Shown: positions 1 to 7,122 of the stretch, piece by piece
Layout: each line of letters starts with the position of its first letter
Numbering within the stretch: the stretch's first letter is position 1
Source of the DNA: Wolbachia endosymbiont of Mansonella ozzardi
GTDB lineage: Bacteria; Pseudomonadota; Alphaproteobacteria; Rickettsiales; Anaplasmataceae
Length of the DNA: 13,255 nucleotides
Direction: 5' to 3'
NCBI RefSeq assembly: GCF_020278625.1
Contig: NZ_JADAKK010000030.1
Location: 1 to 13,255 of the forward strand
The notes under the pieces: generated by a model
Told to the model about the DNA's origin: nothing
What the model saw: only the letters and a program-made list of their open reading frames with translations
The model's database searches: none
Made by a program: the position numbers and the translations under genes

Positions 1-32
1 CGGTAGTTAAATGACTACTTTGCAATAAAGCC

Positions 33-55
33 ATCCCAGCGTTACGTGCTGGAAT
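33..55. repeat. Short dispersed palindrome, Wolbachia-type hairpin repeat
   Basis: An imperfect inverted repeat: CCAGC at 36-40 pairs with GCTGG at 48-52 around a 7-base loop, and the outer AT/AT pairs continue the stem past one mismatch. It shares the core CAGCGTTA with the repeat near 9624-9655 and belongs with the partial copy at 13235-13255. Palindromes of this type are common between Wolbachia genes. No function is evident. Confidence 0.6.
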
Positions 56-575
56 AATACCACTTGTTGTAAAAATAAATGCTCATTCATGAATTGCTTT
101 AATACTTAAGAAATTTACTAAGCAAAAAAAAGGCAAAAGAAACCCCGTTAGCTAGTTATTACTATCTACCTTTTAAATGAGCGTTTTTTACTGCCTTAAA
201 TGCTTTAACAAACGCATTTTAGCTTGTATTAGGTAAAAACCTTGAAAGTTTATAAAGACATGAGGTACACATAGTACAAAAAATTAAATATAAGACGCCA
301 AGTACATTGAGCCTTTTGCCGTTTAATCTGTACAGACTAAAGATAAATAATAGCTCTGGTAATAATAAGGGGGTTGAGGGAATTTTTGTCAAGTAGTTTT
401 TTTGTTTCCATTGAATACCAATGCTCTGTCAAAAGTTTGTTATATAGTTACGTAAAGAGGTCTAGCGCTTCTTGCTCATAATTACAGGTTTGAGCCAATT
501 TATCATGATATTCTATTCGTCCTCCCAATAACAAAGGTTAGTATTATATCTTCTTCATATCAAAGAACTTGTTTT
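56..575. other. Long gene-free region, probably decayed repeat sequence
   Basis: No reading frame here looks like a protein, and I see no tRNA or recognisable RNA gene. The stretch at about 121-370 reads like non-coding sequence I associate with Wolbachia intergenic repeats; that is recollection, not a search result. An inverted pair GCGTTT (181-186) and AAACGC (210-215) brackets a 23-base loop. The 11-mer GCTTTAACAAA at 202-212 recurs at 6014-6024. The part nearest atpG is featureless AT-rich DNA. Confidence 0.35.
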
Positions 576-603
576 TTGACATGAACAGTTGTATGTTTAA
601 TAA
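576..603 (+). promoter_or_regulatory. Possible promoter of atpG
   Basis: A perfect -35 hexamer TTGACA lies at 576-581. The -10 is poor: TAATAA at 598-603 after a 16-base spacer is the best match. A start point near 610 would leave a leader of about 12 bases. No good Shine-Dalgarno precedes the atpG ATG; only CAGAG at 606-610 is close. This is a visual prediction. Confidence 0.25.
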
Positions 604-621
604 ACCAGAGTTTTATATAGA

Positions 622-1494
622 ATGAAGAGCTTAAAGGAATTATCCTCAAGAATTAAGAATATTAGGTCTGTACAGAAAACTACAAAAGTAATGCGAATGG
701 TTTCTGCAGCGAAGTTATTGCAGAGCAAAAAAAAGCTATCAAGTTCAAAATTGTATATATCTAAGCTGCATAGCATTGTTTCTCCATTAGTGTTAGCGGT
801 TGGTCAAGAATTAATGGCAAAAGTTTTAAACACTAGTGATGATGATCCTAACCTAGTATTTATTATTGCATCTGATCACGGCTTGTGCGGCAACTTTAAT
901 TCTTCCATTGTCAAATTTAGTCAAGAGCATGTAAATAAATCAATCACAAATGGCAGAAGGGTAGATATTGTATTTTGGGGTAAAAAAGCTTTTGATATAG
1001 GTAAAAATAGGTTTGACTCTAAAAGTATTTTAAAAATTGAAAACAGCAAGGGAATTACTCTAAGGCATATAGAATCCTTGATTGATAGTATGGATCTCAA
1101 TAAGTACAATAAAATTGAGGTTTTCTATAACAAGTTTTATAATACTTTCACACAAAAACCAACGTTGGAAACAATAAAACCATGGAGTCAAGATTCATCT
1201 TTGATTGATAACTCTCTGGCTAATTCAATAGCAGATTACAGCTATGAATATGAGCCACAAAATACTGAATTTATTTTACGATCTTTGATTCAAAGTTACG
1301 TTGCAGCTGCCCTTTACTCTGCTTTACTTGAGAGCGCAGCAAGTGAGAATAGTGCTAGAATGGTTGCAATGGAATCAGCAAATAGAAATACTAAAGAGAT
1401 GCTGGATAAGCTAGCACTGCTTTATAATCGTTCTCGTCAAGCAGCAATTACAACTGACTTGATCGAAGTCATAGGTGGTGCAGAATCTTTATAG
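622..1494 (+). CDS. atpG: F0F1 ATP synthase subunit gamma
   Basis: This is the central rotor shaft of the F1 sector. It couples proton flow through membrane-bound F0 to ATP synthesis in the alpha3-beta3 head. At 290 residues it is normal length for the family. The N-terminal coiled-coil helix (about 1-55) has the typical [20 protein letters not shown] pattern. The C-terminal helix (about 245-290) carries [20 protein letters not shown] and ends in the family signature [15 protein letters not shown], with Asp where Glu is usual in ITTEL. Neither neighbour is another ATP synthase gene, although atpG normally sits between atpA and atpD; scattered ATP synthase genes are known in Rickettsiales. It is followed 18 bp later by pmbA on the same strand, so the two are probably co-transcribed. 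The ATG at 622 gives a full-length N terminus. Confidence 0.97.
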   Translation: MKSLKELSSRIKNIRSVQKTTKVMRMVSAAKLLQSKKKLSSSKLYISKLHSIVSPLVLAVGQELMAKVLNTSDDDPNLVFIIASDHGLCGNFNSSIVKFSQEHVNKSITNGRRVDIVFWGKKAFDIGKNRFDSKSILKIENSKGITLRHIESLIDSMDLNKYNKIEVFYNKFYNTFTQKPTLETIKPWSQDSSLIDNSLANSIADYSYEYEPQNTEFILRSLIQSYVAAALYSALLESAASENSARMVAMESANRNTKEMLDKLALLYNRSRQAAITTDLIEVIGGAESL

Positions 1495-1512
1495 AAACCT
1501 AATGGGTAAGAA

Positions 1513-2847
1513 ATGGATATACTAAATATTGCATCAGATATTGTCAAGCTGATAAAAAAGCAGAACCAAGATGCAGAAGTTACAATATATGAAACCAACA
1601 AAATTTCAGTTTCTCAACGGCTATCAAAAATTGAACAAATATCACAATCTAAGAATTGCACGATAGGAATTAGAGCTATAGCAGGCAAGACCAAAGCTGC
1701 GTATATTTCTACAAACGATTTAAACAACCTTGGTGATACGATCAATCAAGTAGTAGAAATGGCAAAGAATGCACCAGAAGATCCTTACATTAATTTTGCC
1801 ATAGGTGGAAATAATTATACCTCTTTTGCAGACTTAGGTATCTTAGACAATAGTGTTGTAACTATTGATAATTTAAAAGGGATTGCTGAAGCTGCAGAAA
1901 ATTCAGCTCTTGAACATAAAAATATCATCAATTCCGAGGGAGCCTATTCTTCACATACCTTAGTAAACACAGCGTTATCTACCGTTTCTGGTTTTATTGA
2001 CTCATTTAGCAAATCAATCTTTGTTAATCAAGTTTCCGTTGTTGCTGGAGAAGAAAGTGAAATGAAGGTTGGTTATGATTACGATGTAGCATGTAATTTC
2101 GGCGATTTAAAGTCACCAGAATTAATAGGAAAAGAGGCAGGAAAAAGGGCAATTGACCAATTAAATTCACGCACAATCAAAACTGGTAAATTTCCAGTCA
2201 TTTTTGAAAAAAGAGCAGCAAAAGAGTTAGTGAAAAGTTTTGCTTCCGCTATAAATGGCAGTAACATTGTAAGTAACAGCTCTTTTTTGAGAAATAGTTT
2301 AAATACTCAGATTTTCAACGATAGAATCAACATTATTGATGACCCATTATTGCCAAGAGGTATAGAATCAAGACCATTTGATGGAGAAGGAATAACCAGC
2401 AGGAAAAATACACTTGTAAAGAACGGAGTACTACAAAATTGGATTTTAGATCTATATTCGGCTAAAAAATTAAACTTGGAAACAACTGGAAATGCAACTC
2501 GCGCAGGTAATGCCTCAATTGCTCCCATAGCTAGTAATTTTTATATTGAAAATAGCAATATATCATTTGAGGAATTAATTAAGGAAGTGAAAAAGGGAAT
2601 ATACATAACTGATTTGTTTGGTTTTGGTGTTAATCTAATTAATGGTGATTACAGTCAAGGCGCATCAGGATTTCTTATAGAAAATGGAAAAATAACGTAT
2701 CCAATACACGAGATTACTGTTGCCAGCAATTTAAAAGACATGTTTAGCAATTTAATTGTTGCAAGCGATTTAACTTTTTGTGGGCAATTTAATTCACCAA
2801 CGATTAAAGTTAGTGAAATGACAGTTGCAGGCTCGCTTAACAATTAG
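1513..2847 (+). CDS. pmbA: TldD/PmbA family protein (TldE/PmbA-like metalloprotease subunit)
   Basis: PmbA (TldE) pairs with TldD to form a cytoplasmic protease that degrades unfolded peptides and matures some ribosomal peptides. It was first described as a modulator of DNA gyrase and microcin B17. The 444-residue length matches the family. The C-terminal half is characteristic, with GVNLINGDYSQGASGFLIEN followed by ITYPIHEITVASNLKDMF (about residues 374-411). The HExxxH zinc site of TldD is absent, which is why I assign the PmbA/TldE side; in the characterised pair the catalytic metal is in TldD. It lies 18 bp after atpG and is probably read from the same transcript. The start at 1513 has GGGTAAG at 1504-1510, too close to be an ideal ribosome site. 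No tldD is visible in this window. Confidence 0.92.
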   Translation: MDILNIASDIVKLIKKQNQDAEVTIYETNKISVSQRLSKIEQISQSKNCTIGIRAIAGKTKAAYISTNDLNNLGDTINQVVEMAKNAPEDPYINFAIGGNNYTSFADLGILDNSVVTIDNLKGIAEAAENSALEHKNIINSEGAYSSHTLVNTALSTVSGFIDSFSKSIFVNQVSVVAGEESEMKVGYDYDVACNFGDLKSPELIGKEAGKRAIDQLNSRTIKTGKFPVIFEKRAAKELVKSFASAINGSNIVSNSSFLRNSLNTQIFNDRINIIDDPLLPRGIESRPFDGEGITSRKNTLVKNGVLQNWILDLYSAKKLNLETTGNATRAGNASIAPIASNFYIENSNISFEELIKEVKKGIYITDLFGFGVNLINGDYSQGASGFLIENGKITYPIHEITVASNLKDMFSNLIVASDLTFCGQFNSPTIKVSEMTVAGSLNN

Positions 2848-2856
2848 AAAATTTAG

Positions 2857-2885
2857 TTGCATCAGGTACAATAATTGTGTACTAT
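2857..2885 (+). promoter_or_regulatory. Possible promoter of the csp-helicase pair
   Basis: TTGCAT (2857-2862) and TACTAT (2880-2885) are separated by exactly 17 bases, a fair sigma-70 match in the 174-bp gap between pmbA and the cold-shock gene. If used, transcription would start near 2892 and leave a leader of about 130 bases. cspA-type genes often have long leaders, but no conserved cold box could be recognised here. Visual prediction only. Confidence 0.3.
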
Positions 2886-3008
2886 GAGTGTGTAATGTTA
2901 GGGTAGACTATGGAGTATAAAAGTTTAGTTTCAATGGCTAAGCTTTGTGCATTCCCAATTATAATTTTAAGGTTTTTCATCACATTAGTAAGGTTAGTTA
3001 ACAGTTTT

Positions 3009-3013
3009 AGGAG
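3009..3013 (+). promoter_or_regulatory. Ribosome binding site of the cold-shock gene
   Basis: AGGAG ends 8 bases before the ATG at 3022. It is one of the clearer Shine-Dalgarno sites in the window and fixes the start of the cold-shock gene. Confidence 0.7.
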
Positions 3014-3021
3014 TTGTTCAA

Positions 3022-3276
3022 ATGGAATTTGGTAATATAAAGTGGTTTAATGCCGAAAAAGGTTATGGTTTTATTAAGCCAGAGGCTAAAGGAAGTGATG
3101 TTTTTGTACATATCAGTACGTTAGAGCGTTCAGGAATAAGACCTGATTCACTTAGAGGAGAAAATAAGGAAAAGGGAATAAAAGGAGAAAGAGTAAGCTA
3201 TGAGCTTAAAGAGGAGCGAGGTAGAAATGGAGAAGAAAAAAAATCTGCAATAAATTTAAAGTTGCTAGAAGATTAA
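3022..3276 (+). CDS. Cold-shock domain protein (CspA family)
   Basis: A single cold-shock domain: a small OB-fold that binds single-stranded RNA or DNA and acts as an RNA chaperone or antiterminator in the cytoplasm. The opening MEFGNIKWFNAEKGYGFIKP contains RNP1 (KGYGFIKP, 13-20), and RNP2 follows as VFVHIS (27-32). At 84 residues it is longer than the usual 65-70. The extra residues are mostly charged and fall at about 40-55, between the RNP2 strand and the later KGERVSYELKEE strand, where CspA has a short loop. The stop codon lies only 10 bp before the ATG of the RNA helicase, suggesting one transcript for an RNA chaperone and an RNA-unwinding enzyme. No exact csp paralogue name can be given. 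Confidence 0.9.
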   Translation: MEFGNIKWFNAEKGYGFIKPEAKGSDVFVHISTLERSGIRPDSLRGENKEKGIKGERVSYELKEERGRNGEEKKSAINLKLLED

Positions 3277-3286
3277 TCGTATTTTG

Positions 3287-4540
3287 ATGGCAAAAGTTTT
3301 TGTGAGTAGCTTTCAGGAGATGAATCTTCCAGTTTTGCTCAGGCGAGCTCTAGACAAGTACAATCTTTCCGTTCCAACTCCGATTCAAACACAGGCAATT
3401 CCTTTAGCTCTACAGGGTAAAGATATTCTCGGATCCGCTCAAACAGGAACTGGAAAAACTTTGGCGTTTGCTATTCCGTTGGTTGCTAAGCTGTTAGATG
3501 AGTCTAGTGCTGGTTCAGCCTTAGTTATAGTACCAACCCGAGAGTTAGCACAGCAGGTAACGAATGAGATAAGAAAGCTCTTATTTCAAGATTCTGTGTT
3601 AAAGATTGCCTTACTAATCGGTGGCGAGCCCATCTTCAAGCAGCTAAATCAGTTAAGAAAAAAGCCGCGAATTGTAATAGGTACTCCTGGTCGTATTATA
3701 GACCATATTGCACGTAAAACTTTGATTACTCACAATATCAACACTCTTGTGCTTGACGAAACAGACCGTATGTTCGATATGGGTTTTGGAATTCAAATTG
3801 AAGAGATTATGAAATATCTGTCAAAAATACGGCAAACTCTAATGTTCTCTGCAACTCTTCCTGGTGATATAGTTAAACTCGCTGAGAAATACCTTAGTCA
3901 ACCAGAACGTGTTTCTATTGAGCATGAAGCTACAACTTCCACGAAAATCAAGCAAGAAATTATTTATGCATCAGAATCAGAAAAATATGGCAAACTTGTT
4001 ACACAACTATGTCAACGTGAAGGATCAATCATTATTTTTGTAAAAACAAAGCAAGGAGCAGATCAGCTGGCTAACAAATTGCGCAAAGATAACTATAGCA
4101 CTTTAGCAATTCATGGTGATCTAAGGCAGCACAAACGCGAAAGAGTCATCAATTCCTTTCGTCGTGGTTGCAATCAAATCATGGTTGCAACAGATGTTGC
4201 CTCTCGTGGTCTTGATATTCCCCACATTCAACACGTTATTAATTATGATGTACCACAATCGCAAGCTGACTATATTCATCGCATAGGTAGGGCTGCACGC
4301 GCTGGAGCTGAAGGACACGCGTTATCTTTCATTACACCTCAAGATGAGAGAAGGCTACCTGAACTTGCAAACAAAAAAGGAGAGTTAGATTTTGATTCCA
4401 ATGTGCAATTTAAAAAACGTAGTAGTAAAAAGATCTCTAAAAAAACAAGTGTACTGAAAACTAAATATAGTAAGAAAAGGATTAATACTTTCAAAGAGAA
4501 AAGCAGAGTGATACAAAATGTACACTCTTCTATTTTTTAG
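3287..4540 (+). CDS. DEAD-box family ATP-dependent RNA helicase with a DETD motif II
   Basis: An ATP-driven RNA-unwinding enzyme, probably for ribosome assembly or mRNA turnover, 417 residues from the ATG. Motifs in order: Q motif with PTPIQ (30-34), Walker A AQTGTGKT (51-58), Ia PTRELAQ (83-89), Ib TPGR (133-136), motif II DETD (157-160), III SAT (188-190), IV IIIFVKTK (248-255), V ATDVASRGLD (301-310), VI HRIGRAARAG (331-340). Motif II is DETD instead of DEAD, and motif VI has AA where TG is usual; the arginines are kept. A Lys/Arg-rich tail of about 50 residues (377-417) probably binds RNA. The frame also offers TTG at 3284, but ATG at 3287 is preferred. It sits 10 bp after the cold-shock gene. 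RhlE- or CsdA-like function is plausible but cannot be told apart by eye. Confidence 0.93.
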   Translation: MAKVFVSSFQEMNLPVLLRRALDKYNLSVPTPIQTQAIPLALQGKDILGSAQTGTGKTLAFAIPLVAKLLDESSAGSALVIVPTRELAQQVTNEIRKLLFQDSVLKIALLIGGEPIFKQLNQLRKKPRIVIGTPGRIIDHIARKTLITHNINTLVLDETDRMFDMGFGIQIEEIMKYLSKIRQTLMFSATLPGDIVKLAEKYLSQPERVSIEHEATTSTKIKQEIIYASESEKYGKLVTQLCQREGSIIIFVKTKQGADQLANKLRKDNYSTLAIHGDLRQHKRERVINSFRRGCNQIMVATDVASRGLDIPHIQHVINYDVPQSQADYIHRIGRAARAGAEGHALSFITPQDERRLPELANKKGELDFDSNVQFKKRSSKKISKKTSVLKTKYSKKRINTFKEKSRVIQNVHSSIF

Positions 4541-4652
4541 AAATTTAAATATAAAAAGTAAGAAAAAGTGATTTGAAAAGTTGCTAGGTATCTGAGATGA
4601 ATGAAAGATTATCTAACCTTAACTGTTCTCAATGGATACCTAAATTTTCTGT

Positions 4653-4684
4653 AGGGTACCTTCACAGCACCCTTGTCAGTTTTT
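4653..4684 (+). terminator. Weak candidate terminator after the helicase gene
   Basis: AGGGT (4653-4657) can pair with ACCCT (4669-4673) around an 11-base loop, and a run of five T follows at 4680-4684. The stem is short and the T run is 6 bases away, so this is a weak call. Confidence 0.2.
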
Positions 4685-4695
4685 CTAAGATCTAC

Positions 4696-5586
4696 CAGCC
4701 CCGGACTGTGATGGTATAGGTTTAGTGTAACAATTCCGGAGGCTTTGTCCACTGCAAACATGTAAATTCAAAAAGGGTAAGACCCTTAAGAATTTTGAGT
4801 CTTTTAGTGCAATTGTAGGCCACAACAAAGTCGTAAAGATGCTCTTTGAGTTGCTGATGTGACCGGTAACAATACTTATTAACGTGGCATTTTTTAAAGT
4901 CCTATTCACATGCTCAACTTGCCCATTCGTCCAAGGATGGCTAACTTTTGTTATATGATGTTTCAAGTCATTCTCTTCACAAACCCTATAAAATATGTGT
5001 TGAAACGCGTTCTTATGGCATTTTTGTTGGTACATTGTATGCTGTTATCTGTCAAAATAGTGTGGATTTTATATGGTAAAATTCTCACGTAAAAACTCAG
5101 CAGCTATGGGTTTTGTAGCACTTTTATGCAGCTTAACATAGGTGAATTTGCATGTTCTATCTATTGCAAAAAACAAATACAACTTTCCTTCCTCTGTTCT
5201 GACTTCTGCGATATCAATATGAAAATAGCCTGTAGGATATTGTTTAAATTTCTTTTTTTGGTTTAACTTCACTCCGGTAGTCTGCTAATGTTGTGCCTTT
5301 GTAAATAACAATGTAAGCTAGAAGTGTGGGATTGAGGTTTGCAGAGCATAGAGGCAGTCATCTAATGGCAATAAAGTATGCTTAAGAAATGCAACAATTG
5401 TAGCCTACCCCTCCACTTAACGATAGTTGAGGTTATAGTACTTAGAAAGTTTTGCTATGCTCTCTTTACTATTTTGTATCGCTCTACGCTGTTGTCCTGG
5501 CGTACCCATGTAATACTTGTCCCATAATTCTCCCTTTGATGGTATTTTTTTCTCATACTTTATCATACCATCACACTCTGGAACTG
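4696..5586 (-). mobile_element. Decayed IS481-like insertion sequence with terminal inverted repeats
   Basis: The two ends carry matching terminal inverted repeats: bases 4696-4717 read inward match the reverse complement of 5565-5586 at 18 of 22 positions, including an unbroken TGTGATGGTAT (4707-4717 and 5565-5575). The transposase stop codon (4722-4724) and its first ATG (5564-5566) lie at or within these repeats, as expected of a compact single-gene IS. This gives an element of about 891 bp. A possible 3-bp target duplication TAC flanks it (4693-4695 and 5587-5589), too short to be convincing. The transposase is wrecked, so the element cannot move by itself. Confidence 0.8.
4722..5566 (-). 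pseudogene. IS481-family transposase pseudogene (DDE integrase core), multiple frameshifts and stops
   Basis: Read on the minus strand, the pieces join into one transposase. It begins MIKYEKKIPSKGELWDKYYM, continues to KESIAKLSKYYNLNYR and KWR (helix-turn-helix region), then shows a frameshift with a deletion near 5405-5425. It resumes as ATIVAFLKHTLLPLDDCLYA, with in-frame TAG stops at 5318-5320 and 5285-5287, then the integrase core YPTGYFHIDIAEVRTEEGKL. Frameshifts near 5075 and 5040 surround PYKIHTILTDNSIQ. Next comes HPWTNGQVEHVNRTLKNAT, a frameshift near 4878, and a tail containing YRSHQQLKEHLYDFVVAYNC that stops at 4722-4724. The three acidic residues of the DDE site (HID, TDN, QVE) are all visible but lie in different frames. 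The roughly 281 codons left fit a family of about 310 minus the deletion. Confidence 0.85.
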
Positions 5587-5888
5587 TACATCTCATAGAT
5601 ATTGCAGAAAAAGCTTCGCTAATAAAGCTAGCATATGATGAATTAGACAAGTTTCACTGGAACAAAAAGGATCTAATAGCGTATGAAGAAAGATTAGTAG
5701 ACCTACGCAAAGAAGAAGGTATCCTAGCTTAAAAGCTTGATGATGTCAGAGAGAAAGGGAGAGAAGAAAGAAAAATTGAAGTGGCAAAGGCAATGCTGGA
5801 TAATAACCTTGACGTCAACACTATTGCCAAGTTTACTGGTCTTTCCATTAGTGAAATTGAAAGGATTGCAAGATTAAAAGACACTTAA
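5587..5888 (+). pseudogene. C-terminal remnant of a PD-(D/E)XK nuclease family (Rpn-like) transposase
   Basis: Only the last third of the gene is present. In one plus-strand frame it reads IDIAEKASLIKLAYDELDKF, then WNKKDLIAYEERLVDLRKEE, a TAA stop at 5730-5732, and in the same frame KLDDVREKGREERKIEVAKA and VNTIAKFTGLSISEIERIAR, ending at TAA 5886-5888. The charged coiled-coil stretch followed by a short helix-turn-helix-like end is typical of the Rpn/PD-(D/E)XK transposase-nuclease family, which is abundant in Wolbachia. The nuclease core is missing: the coding frame begins directly at the outer edge of the IS481-like element, and no N-terminal part is recognisable on its far side. It is certainly not functional. 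Confidence 0.7.
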
Positions 5889-6014
5889 CTTAACGCGATA
5901 CAGTAAGTGCTAGCATGACGAAAGAAAAGTTCACTACTAGGTTCTCATACGGCTATACGAGAATCTAATGACTGACATAAATAAATGTGCTTATACACTT
6001 TTTGGTTATTGGAG

Positions 6015-6039
6015 CTTTAACAAAGGCGTTTACAACGCC
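6015..6039 (-). terminator. Candidate terminator of the C26 peptidase-like gene
   Basis: On the minus strand, immediately after the stop codon at 6042-6044, GGCGTT-GTA-AACGCC forms a perfect 6-bp stem (6025-6039), followed by the T-rich TTTGTTAAAG. Position and shape fit an intrinsic terminator, though the T run is interrupted. Confidence 0.45.
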
Positions 6040-6041
6040 CA

Positions 6042-7034
6042 TTAAGCACGATAAAGAAAATCATTTATAATTGCTATGGCAACTAGCGTTGAAACTTGGC
6101 GAGCCTTGTGATTTGATAAATAGAAATTTTTATCTGACTTCACAATAAGCACTTCTGGATGACTTTGAAAGTAAATATTACCATGCTTATCTTCAATAGC
6201 CTCTATTATCCCATCTCTTGAAAATGCTGCAACCTTATATCTAAGTAATTCTAACTTTTTTCTGTTTTCCGGCGTATTACTTACTGTTCCTGAATGAGCA
6301 TCTGGAAAACATGTTGAAAACCAGCCATTTTCATCAGGTGGTAAAAATTTAGCTATCACTTCTGCTAAACGACTGTTTGGAACAATTTTGATCTGCTGGA
6401 GAGGTACACTTTCTTGCTGTGGATTAGATGCTGATTTTAAATGAGATCTTTGCTTCTCTTCACCACTTACAAAATTTGACACACTCACTACTTCAATTCC
6501 TTTTGCATTCATAATACCTTGTAAACCGCCACATGTGCCAAGTAAATGGATTGTAGGATTATCATCCACTATTTTCACAATTGCTTCAGTAACAAACTGG
6601 CGACAAGGAGTAGTAGGAAAAGGTTCAGAGTGTAAATCACAGTAATTTCCTGGAATAAATATTCTATTTATTTTGTGCTCTTTAAAAAACTTTGCAACTT
6701 CAACTTTTATTCTATCTAATGTCAGCTTCCTTGCCAATATTTCATCTTGTTTTGCAAGGTTAAGTGACTCTGCCTGAATTTTTTTTAGGCTAATTATCTT
6801 ATTATGATCAATTAGTATAGTTTTGATTCCCCAGTTATTAAACATCTCGTAGATATTTTGAGACAAGCCAACCTCATGTGGATATGTTTCTTCTTCTGTT
6901 TTTAATAAACCAACAACTATGTTACCATTTATTGAATGCAAATTTTCACTAGCGCCTGAATAAGCAATGCTGCTGAATAACAGAATTATACTTAATGAGA
7001 TATTAAATACTTTATTATGATATCTATGTAACAT
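6042..7034 (-). CDS. Exported class-I glutamine amidotransferase-like / peptidase C26 family protein
   Basis: A 330-residue protein with a likely export signal: positive N terminus, hydrophobic stretch about 10-25, small residues near 26-29 (YSGASE). It then has a class-I glutamine-amidotransferase fold as in gamma-glutamyl hydrolases and gamma-glutamyl-GABA hydrolase PuuD (MEROPS C26). The nucleophile elbow is LLGTCGG with Cys168, and the catalytic pair lies in YFQSHPE (His292, Glu294), so the triad looks intact. An unusual polar stretch at about 190-215 lies between these parts. The substrate is unknown; hydrolysis of a gamma-glutamyl bond in the periplasm is inferred from the family. No synthetase partner domain is present, which argues for a hydrolase and against a biosynthetic amidotransferase subunit. 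The gene stands alone, with its own probable promoter and terminator, beside transposon remains. Confidence 0.8.
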   Translation of the reverse strand: MLHRYHNKVFNISLSIILLFSSIAYSGASENLHSINGNIVVGLLKTEEETYPHEVGLSQNIYEMFNNWGIKTILIDHNKIISLKKIQAESLNLAKQDEILARKLTLDRIKVEVAKFFKEHKINRIFIPGNYCDLHSEPFPTTPCRQFVTEAIVKIVDDNPTIHLLGTCGGLQGIMNAKGIEVVSVSNFVSGEEKQRSHLKSASNPQQESVPLQQIKIVPNSRLAEVIAKFLPPDENGWFSTCFPDAHSGTVSNTPENRKKLELLRYKVAAFSRDGIIEAIEDKHGNIYFQSHPEVLIVKSDKNFYLSNHKARQVSTLVAIAIINDFLYRA

Positions 7035-7062
7035 AATTTATTACACTAATATTCATATAAAT

Positions 7063-7091
7063 ATCATAACATATAATAGAGTATTTCGCAA
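7063..7091 (-). promoter_or_regulatory. Probable promoter of the C26 peptidase-like gene
   Basis: On the minus strand, TTGCGA (7086-7091) and TATGAT (7063-7068) are exactly 17 bases apart, matching 4/6 and 5/6 of the sigma-70 consensus. A start near 7056 would leave a leader of about 20 bases before the ATG at 7034. Confidence 0.5.
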
Positions 7092-7122
7092 CAAGAAGGT
7101 AAACTTATTAAGAAAGAAAAAG

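Noticed and set aside
2865..2881. GTACA/TGTAC inverted repeat after pmbA as a terminator
   Set aside because: The 5-bp AT-rich stem has no T tract, and it lies between the elements of the proposed csp promoter.
4597..4719. Plus-strand open reading frame of 40 codons beginning MNERLSNLNC
   Set aside because: It runs into the IS inverted repeat before stopping, matches no family I know and lacks a good ribosome site. It could be a fragment of an older gene, but that cannot be supported.
4910..5092. Plus-strand open reading frame of 60 codons inside the IS
   Set aside because: It is antisense to the transposase remnant and has no coding signal of its own.
5417..5650. Minus-strand open reading frame of 77 codons as a separate hypothetical protein
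   Set aside because: Its last two thirds are the N terminus of the IS481 transposase; the first part is read-through from outside the IS, antisense to the Rpn remnant. It is chimeric and not a gene.
5942..5963. Small inverted repeat TTCTC/GAGAA between the Rpn remnant and the C26 gene
   Set aside because: The stem is only 5 bp with a 12-base loop and no T run follows on either strand; expected by chance.
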